Below, piece after piece: positions 53,701 through 61,600 of a stretch of 64,000 nucleotides of DNA. Source of the stretch: Flavobacterium haoranii (GTDB lineage Bacteria > Bacteroidota > Bacteroidia > Flavobacteriales > Flavobacteriaceae); the NCBI GenBank assembly GCA_003246205.1, contig QKBC01000009.1, positions 124,001 to 188,000 of the forward strand, in the 5' to 3' direction. Made by a program: the position numbers and the translations under genes. The number at the start of each line of letters is the position of its first letter. The first letter of the stretch is position 1. The notes beneath the pieces were generated by a model. That model worked only from the letters and a program-made list of their open reading frames with translations, ran no database searches and was not told the DNA's origin.

Positions 53701-56099
53701 ACAATCAATGTTCAATAGGTTCAAACGGATTGTTAACTTTTGATATCTCTGTAGCTGGTTCAGGTTCAGGTTATTCTTTCGATGACAATTTACCAAGTAC
53801 TACCGGAGCACTTTTTGCTAACGCAATCTATGGTGTTTACCATGATATCGACCCAAGTGAAGGTGGTGAAGTAGGATGGGAACTAATCACTTTAAATACC
53901 GGATGTAGAGCATTAGTTGTAGGATGGAGTGATGTTCCAATGTTCTCAGACAACTCCATTTTATATACTGGAATGATGGTCTTATATGAAAACACTAATG
54001 TTATTGAAGTTTATATCAAAGAAAAACACATTGATAATAATAATGTAAGCCCTTGGAACAATGGTAATGCTATTGTGGGTATACAAAATGCAGATGCAAC
54101 TTTAGCTACTGTTGCACCAGGTAGAAACGGATTGGATACTAACTGGGAAGCTACTAATGAAGCTTGGCGCTTTGTTCCGTCAGGAACTTCGATCACATCA
54201 CTAACATGGTATGAAGGATCAGGAACTTCCGGTCCGGTAGTAGGAACAACTGATGTAATCAATGTTTGTCCAAGTGCTACTACTACTTATACCGCAGCTA
54301 TTACCTATACTTTATGCGACGGAACTATTTTAACTGAAACCGATGAAACTACCGTTACTGTTAATGGAGCAAAAGTTTGGAATGGTTCTGTAAACAATAA
54401 TTGGGATAATGACAACAACTGGACTCCTGTTGGTAAACCGACAGCTTTAGATTGCGTTGTAATTCCGGATACTGCAACCGATCCTATTATTTCCGGTTCT
54501 GGCTATAATGGTGTAGGTTTAAATTTAAGTATCCAAAACGATGCTTCGTTAACTGTAAACACTGACAATGCAGTTACTATAACAGACTGGGTAAACATTA
54601 GTACTACAGGAGACTTGATATTAGACAATGCAGGTAGCTTAGTTCAGATCAACAATATAAGTAACTCCGGTGCAGGAGCTATGCACATGGATAGAGATGT
54701 AAATATCCGCAAATTAGATTATGTTTATTGGTCTTCACCTGTAACATCATTTTCTTCAGGAAACATTTCACCTAATACTTCCGGTGCTATTTACAAATGG
54801 ATTCCAACTATAGCCGGTAATTTAAATGGTTATGGAAATTGGGCCGGAGGGATCGAAAACATGACAATAGGTAAAGGATATATTGTCAGAGGTCCTAATA
54901 ATTATACTACGGCTTTACAAAACTTTACGGCTACTTTTGTCGGAACTCCAAACAACGGAAATATTTCAACTCCTATATTAAGAGGTACTTATGACGGAGC
55001 TGATTACACTACATGCCCTACCTGTACATTAGCTACTAAAGATGATGACAACTGGAATTTAATCGGAAATCCATATCCTTCTTCTATCAATGCTATTAAT
55101 TTCCTAACAACTAATACGAATATAGCTGGTTTTGTAAAATTATGGACACATGGTGCATTACCATCATCTGCCATAGCAGATCCGTTTTATGATAGTTATA
55201 TGTATAATTATACACCAGGTGATTATTTAACATATAATGCAACCGGAACATCATCAGGACCCGGAGTATTTAATGGTAGCATTGCAGCCGGACAAGGTTT
55301 CTTTGTATTAATGAACCATGCCGGAGGTACATCTCAAAATGTTTCATTTACGAATTCTATGAGAAGTAATTTATATGATAACGGAGAGTTTTTCAGAACG
55401 ACTTCTTCTTCCGACTCTAATGTTGATAAACATAGAATTTGGTTAGACTTAATTGCTCCTGATAATACTTCCGTAAGAACACTTGTAGGATATATCGATG
55501 GTGCAACAAATAATGAAGATCGCTTATATGATGCTATTACTGACAAAAAACTAAACCTAAATTTATTCTCATTAGTTAATGATCAGGAAATGACTATACA
55601 AGGTAGACAAACTCCTTTCAATGTAAATGACCAGGTTCCATTAGGAATAAACGTTCCTCAAGACGGAATTTACGCCATTGGAATAGGTACTTTAGACGGA
55701 TTGTTTGAAAATACACAACAAGCTATTTACCTTGAAGATTTAGCAACAAATATGATTCATGATCTAAGAAGTATGCCATATACTTTTAGCACTACATCAG
55801 GTATTTTCAACAACAGATTTGTATTAAGATATACAATCAATACATTAAGTACAGAGGATATAAATGAAATTGAAAATAATGTTTGGGCTGTTACTGAAAA
55901 TGAATTAACTATTAAATCAAGTATTGAGAAAATAAGATCAATTCAAGTCTTTGATGTTCTAGGAAGACATATTGCTTCTAAGATGAATGTAGAAAACAAC
56001 GAAGTTGTTTTTGGTTCCCTACAAAAGAACAATGCTACTCTCCTTCTTCAGATTACACTTGAAAACGGGATAACTATTCACAAGAAAGTAATTTTCTAA
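50703..56099 (+). CDS. Giant secreted mosaic protein D (three GEVED, FN3, T9SS type C)
   Basis: 1798 residues, the longest here. Signal peptide (to about 40, NSIFSQ); an N-terminal beta domain of pre-peptidase style (about 41-175, SANDNCSNAASLTLG, DGWYTFTTG); three GEVED domains (DWNNDGDFAD, DWNNDADFDD, DWNDDMVFDT) separated by an Ig-like and an FN3-like domain; a further FN3 domain (TEATVSWTEPTPAPANGYQ); the nidogen-like block (LPFDFCFYGNTYNQC, GEVGWELITLNTGCRALV); the shared body (VYWSSPV, GKGYIVRGP, NLIGNPYPSSINA, AAGQGFFVLMN); type C sorting end (IQVFDVLGRHIA to KKVIF). From the FN3 domain onward it is very similar to protein A, so A and D are recent paralogues with different N-terminal halves. 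Adhesin or matrix role inferred. Confidence 0.86.
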   Translation: MKKNLLEIQFSKDFFLLKHCVNKYLILFLLLLNFNSIFSQSANDNCSNAASLTLGTSCSTTSFTFTNNTLQTGAANPALCNSVTANKDGWYTFTTGASTTSITLEATTNRPWSVSIYSGNCSGFTLVDCNNASGNTAITLNPSVSPNTTYYVRINRTNTGTNSWIGNVCVYDSTPSLSYCTFTSSSSSYWISNFTTTGGSTNINNSTTYSTGGYGDYTSQTVTQTAGLTFNFSVTMNSGTHGINIFVDWNNDGDFADTGEKVYASGSYVSSASGTITIPGTATSGNYRMRIATNYLSTDPSACGSTTYTEAEDYTIQVAPLTPCSGTPTGGSVVVSPASGNPGSTYNVSASGYTIGTGMTYQWQSNTNSGGWVNVGSTSTTYSDPAAQTAPALGTTVEWQLIVTCTNSGNSANSSTATFTSELTPCTPSGSTSYYLTNVTTTNGLTNFNNTSGAGIGGYTDNYPTISVSQIPGGSFDISITPSSGTNYFYVWIDWNNDADFDDAGETLVATTSYTSNYTGTINIPAAQASGTFRMRVANSWSGSITSCGPASNGEYEDYAVNVGTISCYPPTLTANATTTTTGTASWTASALGSTPVGYEYYISTTNTPPASGTATASTTTNFTGLTPNMTYYVFVRTNCGGGDYSPWAVDSFYTGYCTATSSYTSDYITGFSTTSGVSNISNNSSGFSTSGYGDFTAQIVSQYNGGSVNFNVTLNSSSGFAIWVDWNDDMVFDTTERMYTSNAYGTTFSGSFSVPAGASTGNHRMRIRSNYSSSNPDACGSISYGETEDYTFTVLPPLPCGENPESLSVFLVSQTEATVSWTEPTPAPANGYQYYLSTSNSTPTTGTTPTGSVAAGITSVNFTGLTPGTTYYVWVRSNCGAPDGQGVWVGPITFIMPTCAIGNSTGTTDLGCPSVLSGGLSLNGADPAPFFCTDASTCVNLEANYLELGDTSSYTVESITYNPPYQFSCLKNPVSVNIDDRWSPVVTLPFDFCFYGNTYNQCSIGSNGLLTFDISVAGSGSGYSFDDNLPSTTGALFANAIYGVYHDIDPSEGGEVGWELITLNTGCRALVVGWSDVPMFSDNSILYTGMMVLYENTNVIEVYIKEKHIDNNNVSPWNNGNAIVGIQNADATLATVAPGRNGLDTNWEATNEAWRFVPSGTSITSLTWYEGSGTSGPVVGTTDVINVCPSATTTYTAAITYTLCDGTILTETDETTVTVNGAKVWNGSVNNNWDNDNNWTPVGKPTALDCVVIPDTATDPIISGSGYNGVGLNLSIQNDASLTVNTDNAVTITDWVNISTTGDLILDNAGSLVQINNISNSGAGAMHMDRDVNIRKLDYVYWSSPVTSFSSGNISPNTSGAIYKWIPTIAGNLNGYGNWAGGIENMTIGKGYIVRGPNNYTTALQNFTATFVGTPNNGNISTPILRGTYDGADYTTCPTCTLATKDDDNWNLIGNPYPSSINAINFLTTNTNIAGFVKLWTHGALPSSAIADPFYDSYMYNYTPGDYLTYNATGTSSGPGVFNGSIAAGQGFFVLMNHAGGTSQNVSFTNSMRSNLYDNGEFFRTTSSSDSNVDKHRIWLDLIAPDNTSVRTLVGYIDGATNNEDRLYDAITDKKLNLNLFSLVNDQEMTIQGRQTPFNVNDQVPLGINVPQDGIYAIGIGTLDGLFENTQQAIYLEDLATNMIHDLRSMPYTFSTTSGIFNNRFVLRYTINTLSTEDINEIENNVWAVTENELTIKSSIEKIRSIQVFDVLGRHIASKMNVENNEVVFGSLQKNNATLLLQITLENGITIHKKVIF

Positions 56100-56105
56100 A
56101 AGTAT

Positions 56106-56438
56106 TTAGTTTAATACATACTTATAAAAATTCCAAAAAGGCCTCCTCTTCAAATAGTTGAGGTCTTTTTCGTTTCTATAAGCCTCTTTTTCAAAAGAAA
56201 TATTCCTATACGCTAAAAACCTGTTTTTATATTTCAATAATAAAATCAAATACTCAATTCCATACCAAATAAAGAATAACACCACTAACATTTCCAACTG
56301 CTGTCTGATGTGGATTTTTTCATGGTTCAACAAAATCTCATTGCTTCGATCTTTCTCATCAATCAAAACCACAAACGGAAAAAGTGTGATCCCTCTAAAA
56401 CCTTTCGGCAACAAATATCGAAACACTATTACAATCAT
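56106..56438 (-). CDS. Small membrane-associated protein with HEKIH motif
   Basis: 110 residues from the ATG. It begins with a hydrophobic stretch, then LPKGFRGITLFPFVVLIDE, then LLNHEKIHIRQQLEML (His39-Glu40-x-x-His43), then a membrane helix (VVLFFIWYGIEYLILLL) and a basic tail. HExxH next to a membrane helix resembles a minimal M48/M56-type zinc metallopeptidase site, but the protein is far shorter than those families and no third ligand is evident. It is a conserved unknown in Flavobacteriaceae to my knowledge. It converges with giant gene D, with a gap of only 6 bases, and diverges from the DUF5522 gene. Confidence 0.65.
   Translation of the reverse strand: MIVIVFRYLLPKGFRGITLFPFVVLIDEKDRSNEILLNHEKIHIRQQLEMLVVLFFIWYGIEYLILLLKYKNRFLAYRNISFEKEAYRNEKDLNYLKRRPFWNFYKYVLN
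56135..56170 (+). terminator. Terminator of giant gene D, inside the convergent coding sequence
   Basis: AAAAAGGCCTC, 14-base loop, GAGGTCTTTTT (one G-U pair), reading + strand. It lies within the last codons of the convergent HEKIH-protein gene, only 36 bases after the stop of gene D. Confidence 0.6.
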
Positions 56439-56465
56439 AACCACAAAGTTGCTAAATTTGTAGCT

Positions 56466-56645
56466 ATGAATACAAGAATCGACCCAAATACTTTAAAAGA
56501 AGGCGAAGATTTCTATTATACTCCGGAAGGGTATAAATGTTTTACCGAAAAATACCACCTAAAAAGAGGCTACTGTTGTAAAAGTGGTTGTCGTCACTGT
56601 CCTTATGGCTTTGACAAAAAAACAGGAACCCTCAAAAAAAAATAA
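56466..56645 (+). CDS. DUF5522 family Cys-rich small protein
   Basis: 59 residues. It has DFYYTPEGYKCFTEKYHLKR, then GYCCKSGCRHCPYGF, giving cysteines 25, 37, 38, 42 and 45, a likely zinc or iron-sulphur site. The family is widespread and uncharacterised. The frame is open far upstream, but I start at this ATG because the conserved domain begins here and because TAAATTTG (56453-56460), a -7 promoter element, ends 5 bases before it; this predicts a leaderless or almost leaderless mRNA. Confidence 0.85.
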   Translation: MNTRIDPNTLKEGEDFYYTPEGYKCFTEKYHLKRGYCCKSGCRHCPYGFDKKTGTLKKK

Positions 56646-56870
56646 TGAATCTTCAGTTACACACATACAAGGTTACTATTTACCAAATATACCACCGGGC
56701 TGACATACGCTATCCATAGCGTTTAAGTATGTCCTTTCAGTATGAATTATTAGCTATTGTTCTCCAAAGGATACAGCTCTTATTTCTCATACTAAATACA
56801 CTTCCTAAACAGATCAAAACCAAATAACACACACTTAAGTCTAAACACCTTAAGCAAAAACTAAAACTAA
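56646..56870. other. Gene-free spacer before hutU
   Basis: 225 bases without a credible gene. A short inverted repeat, GACATACGCTA to TAAGTATGTC (about 56702-56733), could be a weak terminator for the DUF5522 gene, but no T-run follows. Confidence 0.4.
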
Positions 56871-58856
56871 ATGACATTTCAAGAACAAATATTGGAAGGA
56901 ATTCCTTCTGTTTTACCACAACCTAAAGTATACGAAACACAAATTAATCATGCGCCTAAGCGTAAAGAAATTCTAAACGAGGAAGAAAAAAAATTGGCTT
57001 TAAAAAATGCCTTACGCTATTTCGAACCTCAACATCATGCTACACTAATTCCGGAATTTAAAGACGAATTAGAAAAATACGGTCGCATTTACATGTATCG
57101 CCTTCGCCCGGATTATGAAATGAAAGCGCGTAACATCAATGAATACCCCGGAAAATGCACGCAAGCTAAAGCTATTATGTTAATGATTCAAAACAATTTG
57201 GATTATGCTGTAGCTCAACATCCACACGAATTAATCACTTACGGAGGTAACGGAGCCGTGTTCCAAAATTGGGCACAATACCGACTAACCATGAAATATT
57301 TAGCTGAAATGACCGACGAACAAACTTTGGTTATGTATTCAGGACATCCCATGGGCTTATTTCCCTCACATGAAGAAGCTCCAAGAGTTGTAGTAACCAA
57401 TGGTATGATGATTCCTAATTATTCCAAACCGGACGATTGGGAAAAATTCAATGCGCTTGGCGTAACACAATACGGACAAATGACTGCCGGAAGTTATATG
57501 TATATTGGTCCGCAAGGGATTGTTCATGGAACTACCATTACTGTTTTAAACGGATTCAGAAAAATTAAGAAAAGTCCAAGCGGAAGCTTATTTGTAACTT
57601 CCGGTTTAGGAGGAATGAGCGGTGCGCAACCAAAAGCCGGAACGATTGCAGGATGTGTAACCGTTTGCGCCGAAGTAAATCCTAAAATCACTAAAATTCG
57701 TCACGAACAAGGTTGGATTCATGAAGTCATTGAAGATTTAGATCAATTAATAACTCGCACTCGTCAAGCTTTAGCCAACAAAGAAGTGGTTTCCATCGCT
57801 TATTTAGGTAATGTTGTTGATGTTTGGGAACGTTTCGACCAAGATAATCTTCATATCGATTTAGGTTCTGATCAAACCTCCTTACACAATCCTTGGGCTG
57901 GCGGTTACTACCCGGTAAGCCTTTCATTTGAAGAAGCCAATACAATGATGGCCGAAAATCCGACTCAATTTAAAGAAGAAGTACAAAAATCATTACGTCG
58001 TCAAGCTGCTGCGATCAATAAGCATACAGCAAAAGGAACGTATTTCTTTGACTACGGAAATGCCTTTTTACTAGAAGCTTCTCGTGCCGGAGCCGATGTA
58101 ATGAATCCGAATCCAACATTAGGTAGAGAATTCAAATATCCTTCTTACGTTCAGGATATTATGGGACCGATGTGTTTCGATTATGGGTTTGGACCATTCC
58201 GTTGGGTTTGTACCTCAAATGATCCGGAAGATTTACAAAAAACCGATGCTATTGCTTGTGCTATATTGGAAGAAATGAAGAAAAATTCGCCAGAAGAAAT
58301 CCAACAACAAATGGCAGATAATATTCAATGGATTAAAGGAGCCCAACAAAATAAATTAGTAGTTGGTTCGCAAGCACGTATTTTATATGCAGATGCCGAA
58401 GGACGAATCAAAATTGCAGATGCTTTTAATCAAGCTATTGCTAAAGGAGAAATCGGAGTAGTTGTTTTAGGTCGCGATCATCATGATGTTTCCGGAACCG
58501 ATTCTCCTTATCGCGAAACTTCAAATATATATGATGGTTCTCGTTTTACGGCAGATATGGCTATTCATAATGTAATCGGTGATAGTTTCCGTGGTGCTAC
58601 CTGGGTTTCTATTCACAACGGCGGCGGCGTTGGTTGGGGCGAAGTAATCAATGGTGGATTTGGCATGCTTCTTGATGGGACTTCCGAAGCATCAAAGCGC
58701 TTACAATCAATGCTTTTCTGGGATGTAAACAATGGAATAGCAAGAAGAAGCTGGGCACGAAACGAAGGAGCTGTTTTTGCAATAAAAAGAGCTATGGAAA
58801 CGCAACCTTTGTTAAAAGTTACTATCCCTAATATAGTTGACGAAACTATTTTGTAA
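56871..58856 (+). CDS. hutU: Urocanate hydratase
   Basis: 661 residues; the second step of histidine breakdown, converting urocanate to 4-imidazolone-5-propionate with tightly bound NAD+ in the cytoplasm. Signs: YGGNGAVFQNWAQYRLTM, YSGHPMGLFPSHEEAPRVVV, TSGLGGMSGAQPKAG for NAD binding, and the C-terminal GRDHHDVSGTDSPYRET and HNGGGVGWGEVINGGFGM. It belongs to the long form of about 660 residues common in Bacteroidota, rather than the 550-residue proteobacterial form. No other histidine-degradation gene is seen near it. Confidence 0.96.
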   Translation: MTFQEQILEGIPSVLPQPKVYETQINHAPKRKEILNEEEKKLALKNALRYFEPQHHATLIPEFKDELEKYGRIYMYRLRPDYEMKARNINEYPGKCTQAKAIMLMIQNNLDYAVAQHPHELITYGGNGAVFQNWAQYRLTMKYLAEMTDEQTLVMYSGHPMGLFPSHEEAPRVVVTNGMMIPNYSKPDDWEKFNALGVTQYGQMTAGSYMYIGPQGIVHGTTITVLNGFRKIKKSPSGSLFVTSGLGGMSGAQPKAGTIAGCVTVCAEVNPKITKIRHEQGWIHEVIEDLDQLITRTRQALANKEVVSIAYLGNVVDVWERFDQDNLHIDLGSDQTSLHNPWAGGYYPVSLSFEEANTMMAENPTQFKEEVQKSLRRQAAAINKHTAKGTYFFDYGNAFLLEASRAGADVMNPNPTLGREFKYPSYVQDIMGPMCFDYGFGPFRWVCTSNDPEDLQKTDAIACAILEEMKKNSPEEIQQQMADNIQWIKGAQQNKLVVGSQARILYADAEGRIKIADAFNQAIAKGEIGVVVLGRDHHDVSGTDSPYRETSNIYDGSRFTADMAIHNVIGDSFRGATWVSIHNGGGVGWGEVINGGFGMLLDGTSEASKRLQSMLFWDVNNGIARRSWARNEGAVFAIKRAMETQPLLKVTIPNIVDETIL

Positions 58857-58930
58857 TTTTATAGTTACGGATTGTAAGCCAATTATAAATTACAATCGCA
58901 ACACTATCAAAATAAAAAACGTTATGAATT

Positions 58931-59452
58931 ATGAAAACAATTAAAGTATTAACCATTCTATTTATCGCGACTCTAGCTTCTTGTAGTTCCGTTAGAGTAA
59001 ATGCTGATTACGACAAAAAAGCAAATTTTGATTCGTACAAGACGTATGCTTATTTAAAAAGCGGAGTAGACAAAGCTGAAATTTCCGATTTAGACAAAAA
59101 AAGAATCCTTTATGCTATTGATGAAGTAATGGCGGCTAAAGGTTTTACGAAATCAGACCAACCTGATGTTTTGGTGAGCATTTTCACTAAAGAAAGAGAA
59201 CGTGTAGACGTTTATCAGAATTATGGTTTTGGTTGGGGCTGGAATCCTTATTGGGGAGCTAATTATTCAACTGTTTCCACTACTCCGGAAGGAACTTTAT
59301 TCATCGATATCATTGATGCCAAAACCAAAGAGTTAGTTTGGCAAGGTGAAGGAACCGGTTATTTAACTACGAATATTGAGAAAAAAGATGAGAGAATTAA
59401 AGAATTTGTAAGCAAGATATTGGCTCAATATCCACCAACGATAAAAAAATAA
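58931..59452 (+). CDS. DUF4136 lipoprotein
   Basis: 173 residues with a lipoprotein signal (TLASCSSVRV, Cys18). The body follows DUF4136: DYDKKANFDSYKTYAYLK, IDEVMAAKGFTKSDQPDVLV, WNPYWG, GTLFIDIIDAKTKELVWQGEG and a C-terminal IKEFVSKILAQYPP. Members are envelope lipoproteins of unknown role. It follows hutU by 74 bases without a clear terminator, so read-through is possible, and is closed by a strong terminator. Confidence 0.9.
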   Translation: MKTIKVLTILFIATLASCSSVRVNADYDKKANFDSYKTYAYLKSGVDKAEISDLDKKRILYAIDEVMAAKGFTKSDQPDVLVSIFTKERERVDVYQNYGFGWGWNPYWGANYSTVSTTPEGTLFIDIIDAKTKELVWQGEGTGYLTTNIEKKDERIKEFVSKILAQYPPTIKK

Positions 59453-59464
59453 TTTATAAAAAAT

Positions 59465-59496
59465 AAAAAAGGTAGGCTAATGACCTACCTTTTTTT
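59465..59496. terminator. Bidirectional terminator between the DUF4136 gene and the tyrosinase operon
   Basis: AAAAAAGGTAGG, loop CTAATGA, CCTACCTTTTTT; serves both convergent units. Confidence 0.9.
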
Positions 59497-59501
59497 ATGA
59501 A

Positions 59502-61100
59502 TTAAATAACCTCTACTTTCAAATTTATTGCGGGTTTACCATCACTCTTAAGCAACTTATTATTTTCATTCCCCGACAATAATCCATCGCGACCTTTTAT
59601 TTCCACATGAATTTGTTCAGAAGTTTTTTTCGAACTTATAAAGCTCTTTTCTACAGCTATCGGAAGTTCAAAAAAAGCTTTTACTTCTAAATGTGTCTGA
59701 CAATTTGCACAATATTTTGTATCCCATCTATTTAAAACAGCTTCTGTTCCAATATGTTTTTTCTCTCCGTCTACAACAGCAAAAGCCGAAATCAAAAAAG
59801 AACCTCTAATAGGAGCCCTATTAATATTGGATACTTTAATAAGCTTAGAATTATCAACTGCTTTTAACGTTTTTAATTTTTCAACCTCAGTAGCATCTAA
59901 TGACCCGATGCTATACGTAAAGCCTAATTGTTTTTCAATGTTAATACAATCTAACGAGCTGAATGATTCACCATCTTCTCTCTTAAAAGGATTTAATGGA
60001 CTTTCTAAAGTCAACCATGAATTAGGTGCCATTCCCGGAGTTGGTCCTTGGCTATCTACAGTATTTGTCCCCGGATACTCTGGTATGATATCCAAATAGT
60101 CTGTATAACCATGTTTTTTTTGCCACACCCAAAACATTCTGTCAACATTACAATGATGGAAGTAGAATATAGGATCTAACCCCGCAGTATCATTTTCTCC
60201 CATATCACCATTGGCTCCCGGAATCTGAGAATAATCCCCTTGATTAGGAACATCAAATCCTCCTACAGCTAAATGAACACTATTATGTGGTGATTCCAAA
60301 GGTGTTGTATACGTATTTCCCATTTTACTATTCCATTCAGCAGCTGATGTTGTATTCGAAAAAACCGTATAATTTGGTGCTTCTAAACAATCCTGATATT
60401 TTTTTAATACTTGACCTGCTTTAGTATTTTCTCCATCAATGATAATTTCATCATTAAGCCAATTAACAATATTAGTATTCAACAGACTAACATTTTTGGT
60501 ATAATCAGGATACTGAGCATTATGAGCTGCTGTTGCTTTTCTGTCTGCTTCTGTACCTACTAATCCTGAAAGCGGATATCTTACCGTTTCATAACCATAA
60601 GGTTTTGAGTAGTTCGGATTATCTCCATTAATATTATCTGTAATATTCTGAGGAAAAATAAAAGAACGCAAAGGATTAGGAATTTGAACTCCGTCTAAAG
60701 TAAAAAACTCTTCTGTCAAAGCCCATGGAATTCCATTTTTTAAAGACTCTTCATTCGTTTCATCCCAATAAGGCAGCATTACATCTTGACAACCAGGAAT
60801 ACTTTGAAGAGCAAGCTCTAATTTATACAAATACACTCTATGCCATGTTGGAAAAAGTACGTTACCGTGATTACAATATCCTCCCCAGTATGCACTATTT
60901 CCCCAGCCGGCACCTCTAAAAGGCTCTCCGTGAAATCCACCCAACATAAAAAAAGAATTAGGATCGTTTGGTGGTAATTCTTCAATTCCCTTCCAAGCCC
61001 TCATCAAGTCTTCTAAAGGTTTTTTATTACCATTTGTATAAGCATCCTGAAGTTCGATAATTGAAACTCGAACTTTTAATTGATTGTTTGTTTTCATCAT
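59502..61100 (-). CDS. Tyrosinase family type-3 copper enzyme
   Basis: 532 residues, no signal peptide, so probably cytoplasmic. CuA ligands are His57 (GGFHGEPF), His78 and His87 (YCNHGNVLFPTWHRVYLYKLE region); CuB ligands are His272 and His276 (ESPHNSVHLAVGGFD) and His315 or His316 (DPIFYFHHCNVDRMFWVW). Cys76 lies two residues before the second CuA histidine, as in fungal tyrosinases and haemocyanins that carry a Cys-His thioether. A C-terminal beta domain (about 400-532) could cover the active site. It oxidises phenols or diphenols to quinones, perhaps for a pigment; the substrate is unknown. Last gene of a four-gene operon. Confidence 0.9.
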   Translation of the reverse strand: MMKTNNQLKVRVSIIELQDAYTNGNKKPLEDLMRAWKGIEELPPNDPNSFFMLGGFHGEPFRGAGWGNSAYWGGYCNHGNVLFPTWHRVYLYKLELALQSIPGCQDVMLPYWDETNEESLKNGIPWALTEEFFTLDGVQIPNPLRSFIFPQNITDNINGDNPNYSKPYGYETVRYPLSGLVGTEADRKATAAHNAQYPDYTKNVSLLNTNIVNWLNDEIIIDGENTKAGQVLKKYQDCLEAPNYTVFSNTTSAAEWNSKMGNTYTTPLESPHNSVHLAVGGFDVPNQGDYSQIPGANGDMGENDTAGLDPIFYFHHCNVDRMFWVWQKKHGYTDYLDIIPEYPGTNTVDSQGPTPGMAPNSWLTLESPLNPFKREDGESFSSLDCINIEKQLGFTYSIGSLDATEVEKLKTLKAVDNSKLIKVSNINRAPIRGSFLISAFAVVDGEKKHIGTEAVLNRWDTKYCANCQTHLEVKAFFELPIAVEKSFISSKKTSEQIHVEIKGRDGLLSGNENNKLLKSDGKPAINLKVEVI

Positions 61101-61116
61101 GTAAAAAGTTTAGATA

Positions 61117-61590
61117 TTATTGGTTTTTTTGTTTAATCATTTGAATTGAGACTTCCAAGAAACTGTTAATTAATGTTCCTGAAACAATAAATAATATGCC
61201 TAGAATAAGAATTCCATTATGAGAAGGAAAAACAGATCGGCTAATTAATATGATTGAAGCACCTATAAGACTTAAAGAAAAAGGCAGATAACCGTGTCTT
61301 TTAACTCCCTTAAACTGCATGAATAAGTGGAATCCTAAAAAAACAACGAATACAGGTAAAAGCCACTTCATATAAGGCAATTGTGATAAACCCACACTAC
61401 CAAACATACTCATATATAAAGCCCAACAAACCGGACATTTTGGAAAAAAAGCAATTAATAAACTTAAAAATGCCGAACGAAAAACACTTACCACTAGCTT
61501 CCATTTATTAGTAGTTTTTAGCTCCTTAACCGTTGGCTCTTCTTCTTTTGAACAGCAACAACAATTTTGTGTATAATTTTTAGTATCCAT
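61117..61590 (-). CDS. Cys-rich small membrane protein (MerC-like CPVC motif)
   Basis: 157 residues from the ATG; an upstream start would overlap the preceding gene. The N-terminus has four consecutive cysteines (QNCCCCSKEE, 10-13). Four membrane segments follow, with FFPKCPVCWALYMSMFG (Cys52, Cys55) at the end of the first. A CPxC pair in a membrane helix plus an N-terminal Cys cluster resembles MerC/MerT-type metal transfer. In this operon with a copper enzyme, copper delivery to tyrosinase is an attractive inference. The family is uncharacterised as far as I know. It lies 16 bases before the tyrosinase gene. Confidence 0.7.
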   Translation of the reverse strand: MDTKNYTQNCCCCSKEEEPTVKELKTTNKWKLVVSVFRSAFLSLLIAFFPKCPVCWALYMSMFGSVGLSQLPYMKWLLPVFVVFLGFHLFMQFKGVKRHGYLPFSLSLIGASIILISRSVFPSHNGILILGILFIVSGTLINSFLEVSIQMIKQKNQ

Positions 61591-61600
61591 AAGTATAAAA

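Noticed and set aside
56310..56465. In-frame extension of the DUF5522 protein
   Set aside because: It lies antisense to the HEKIH-protein gene, precedes the -7 element and has no similarity to the family.
56871..58856. A histidine-utilisation operon around hutU
   Set aside because: No hutH, hutI or hutG homologue is present on either side in the window.
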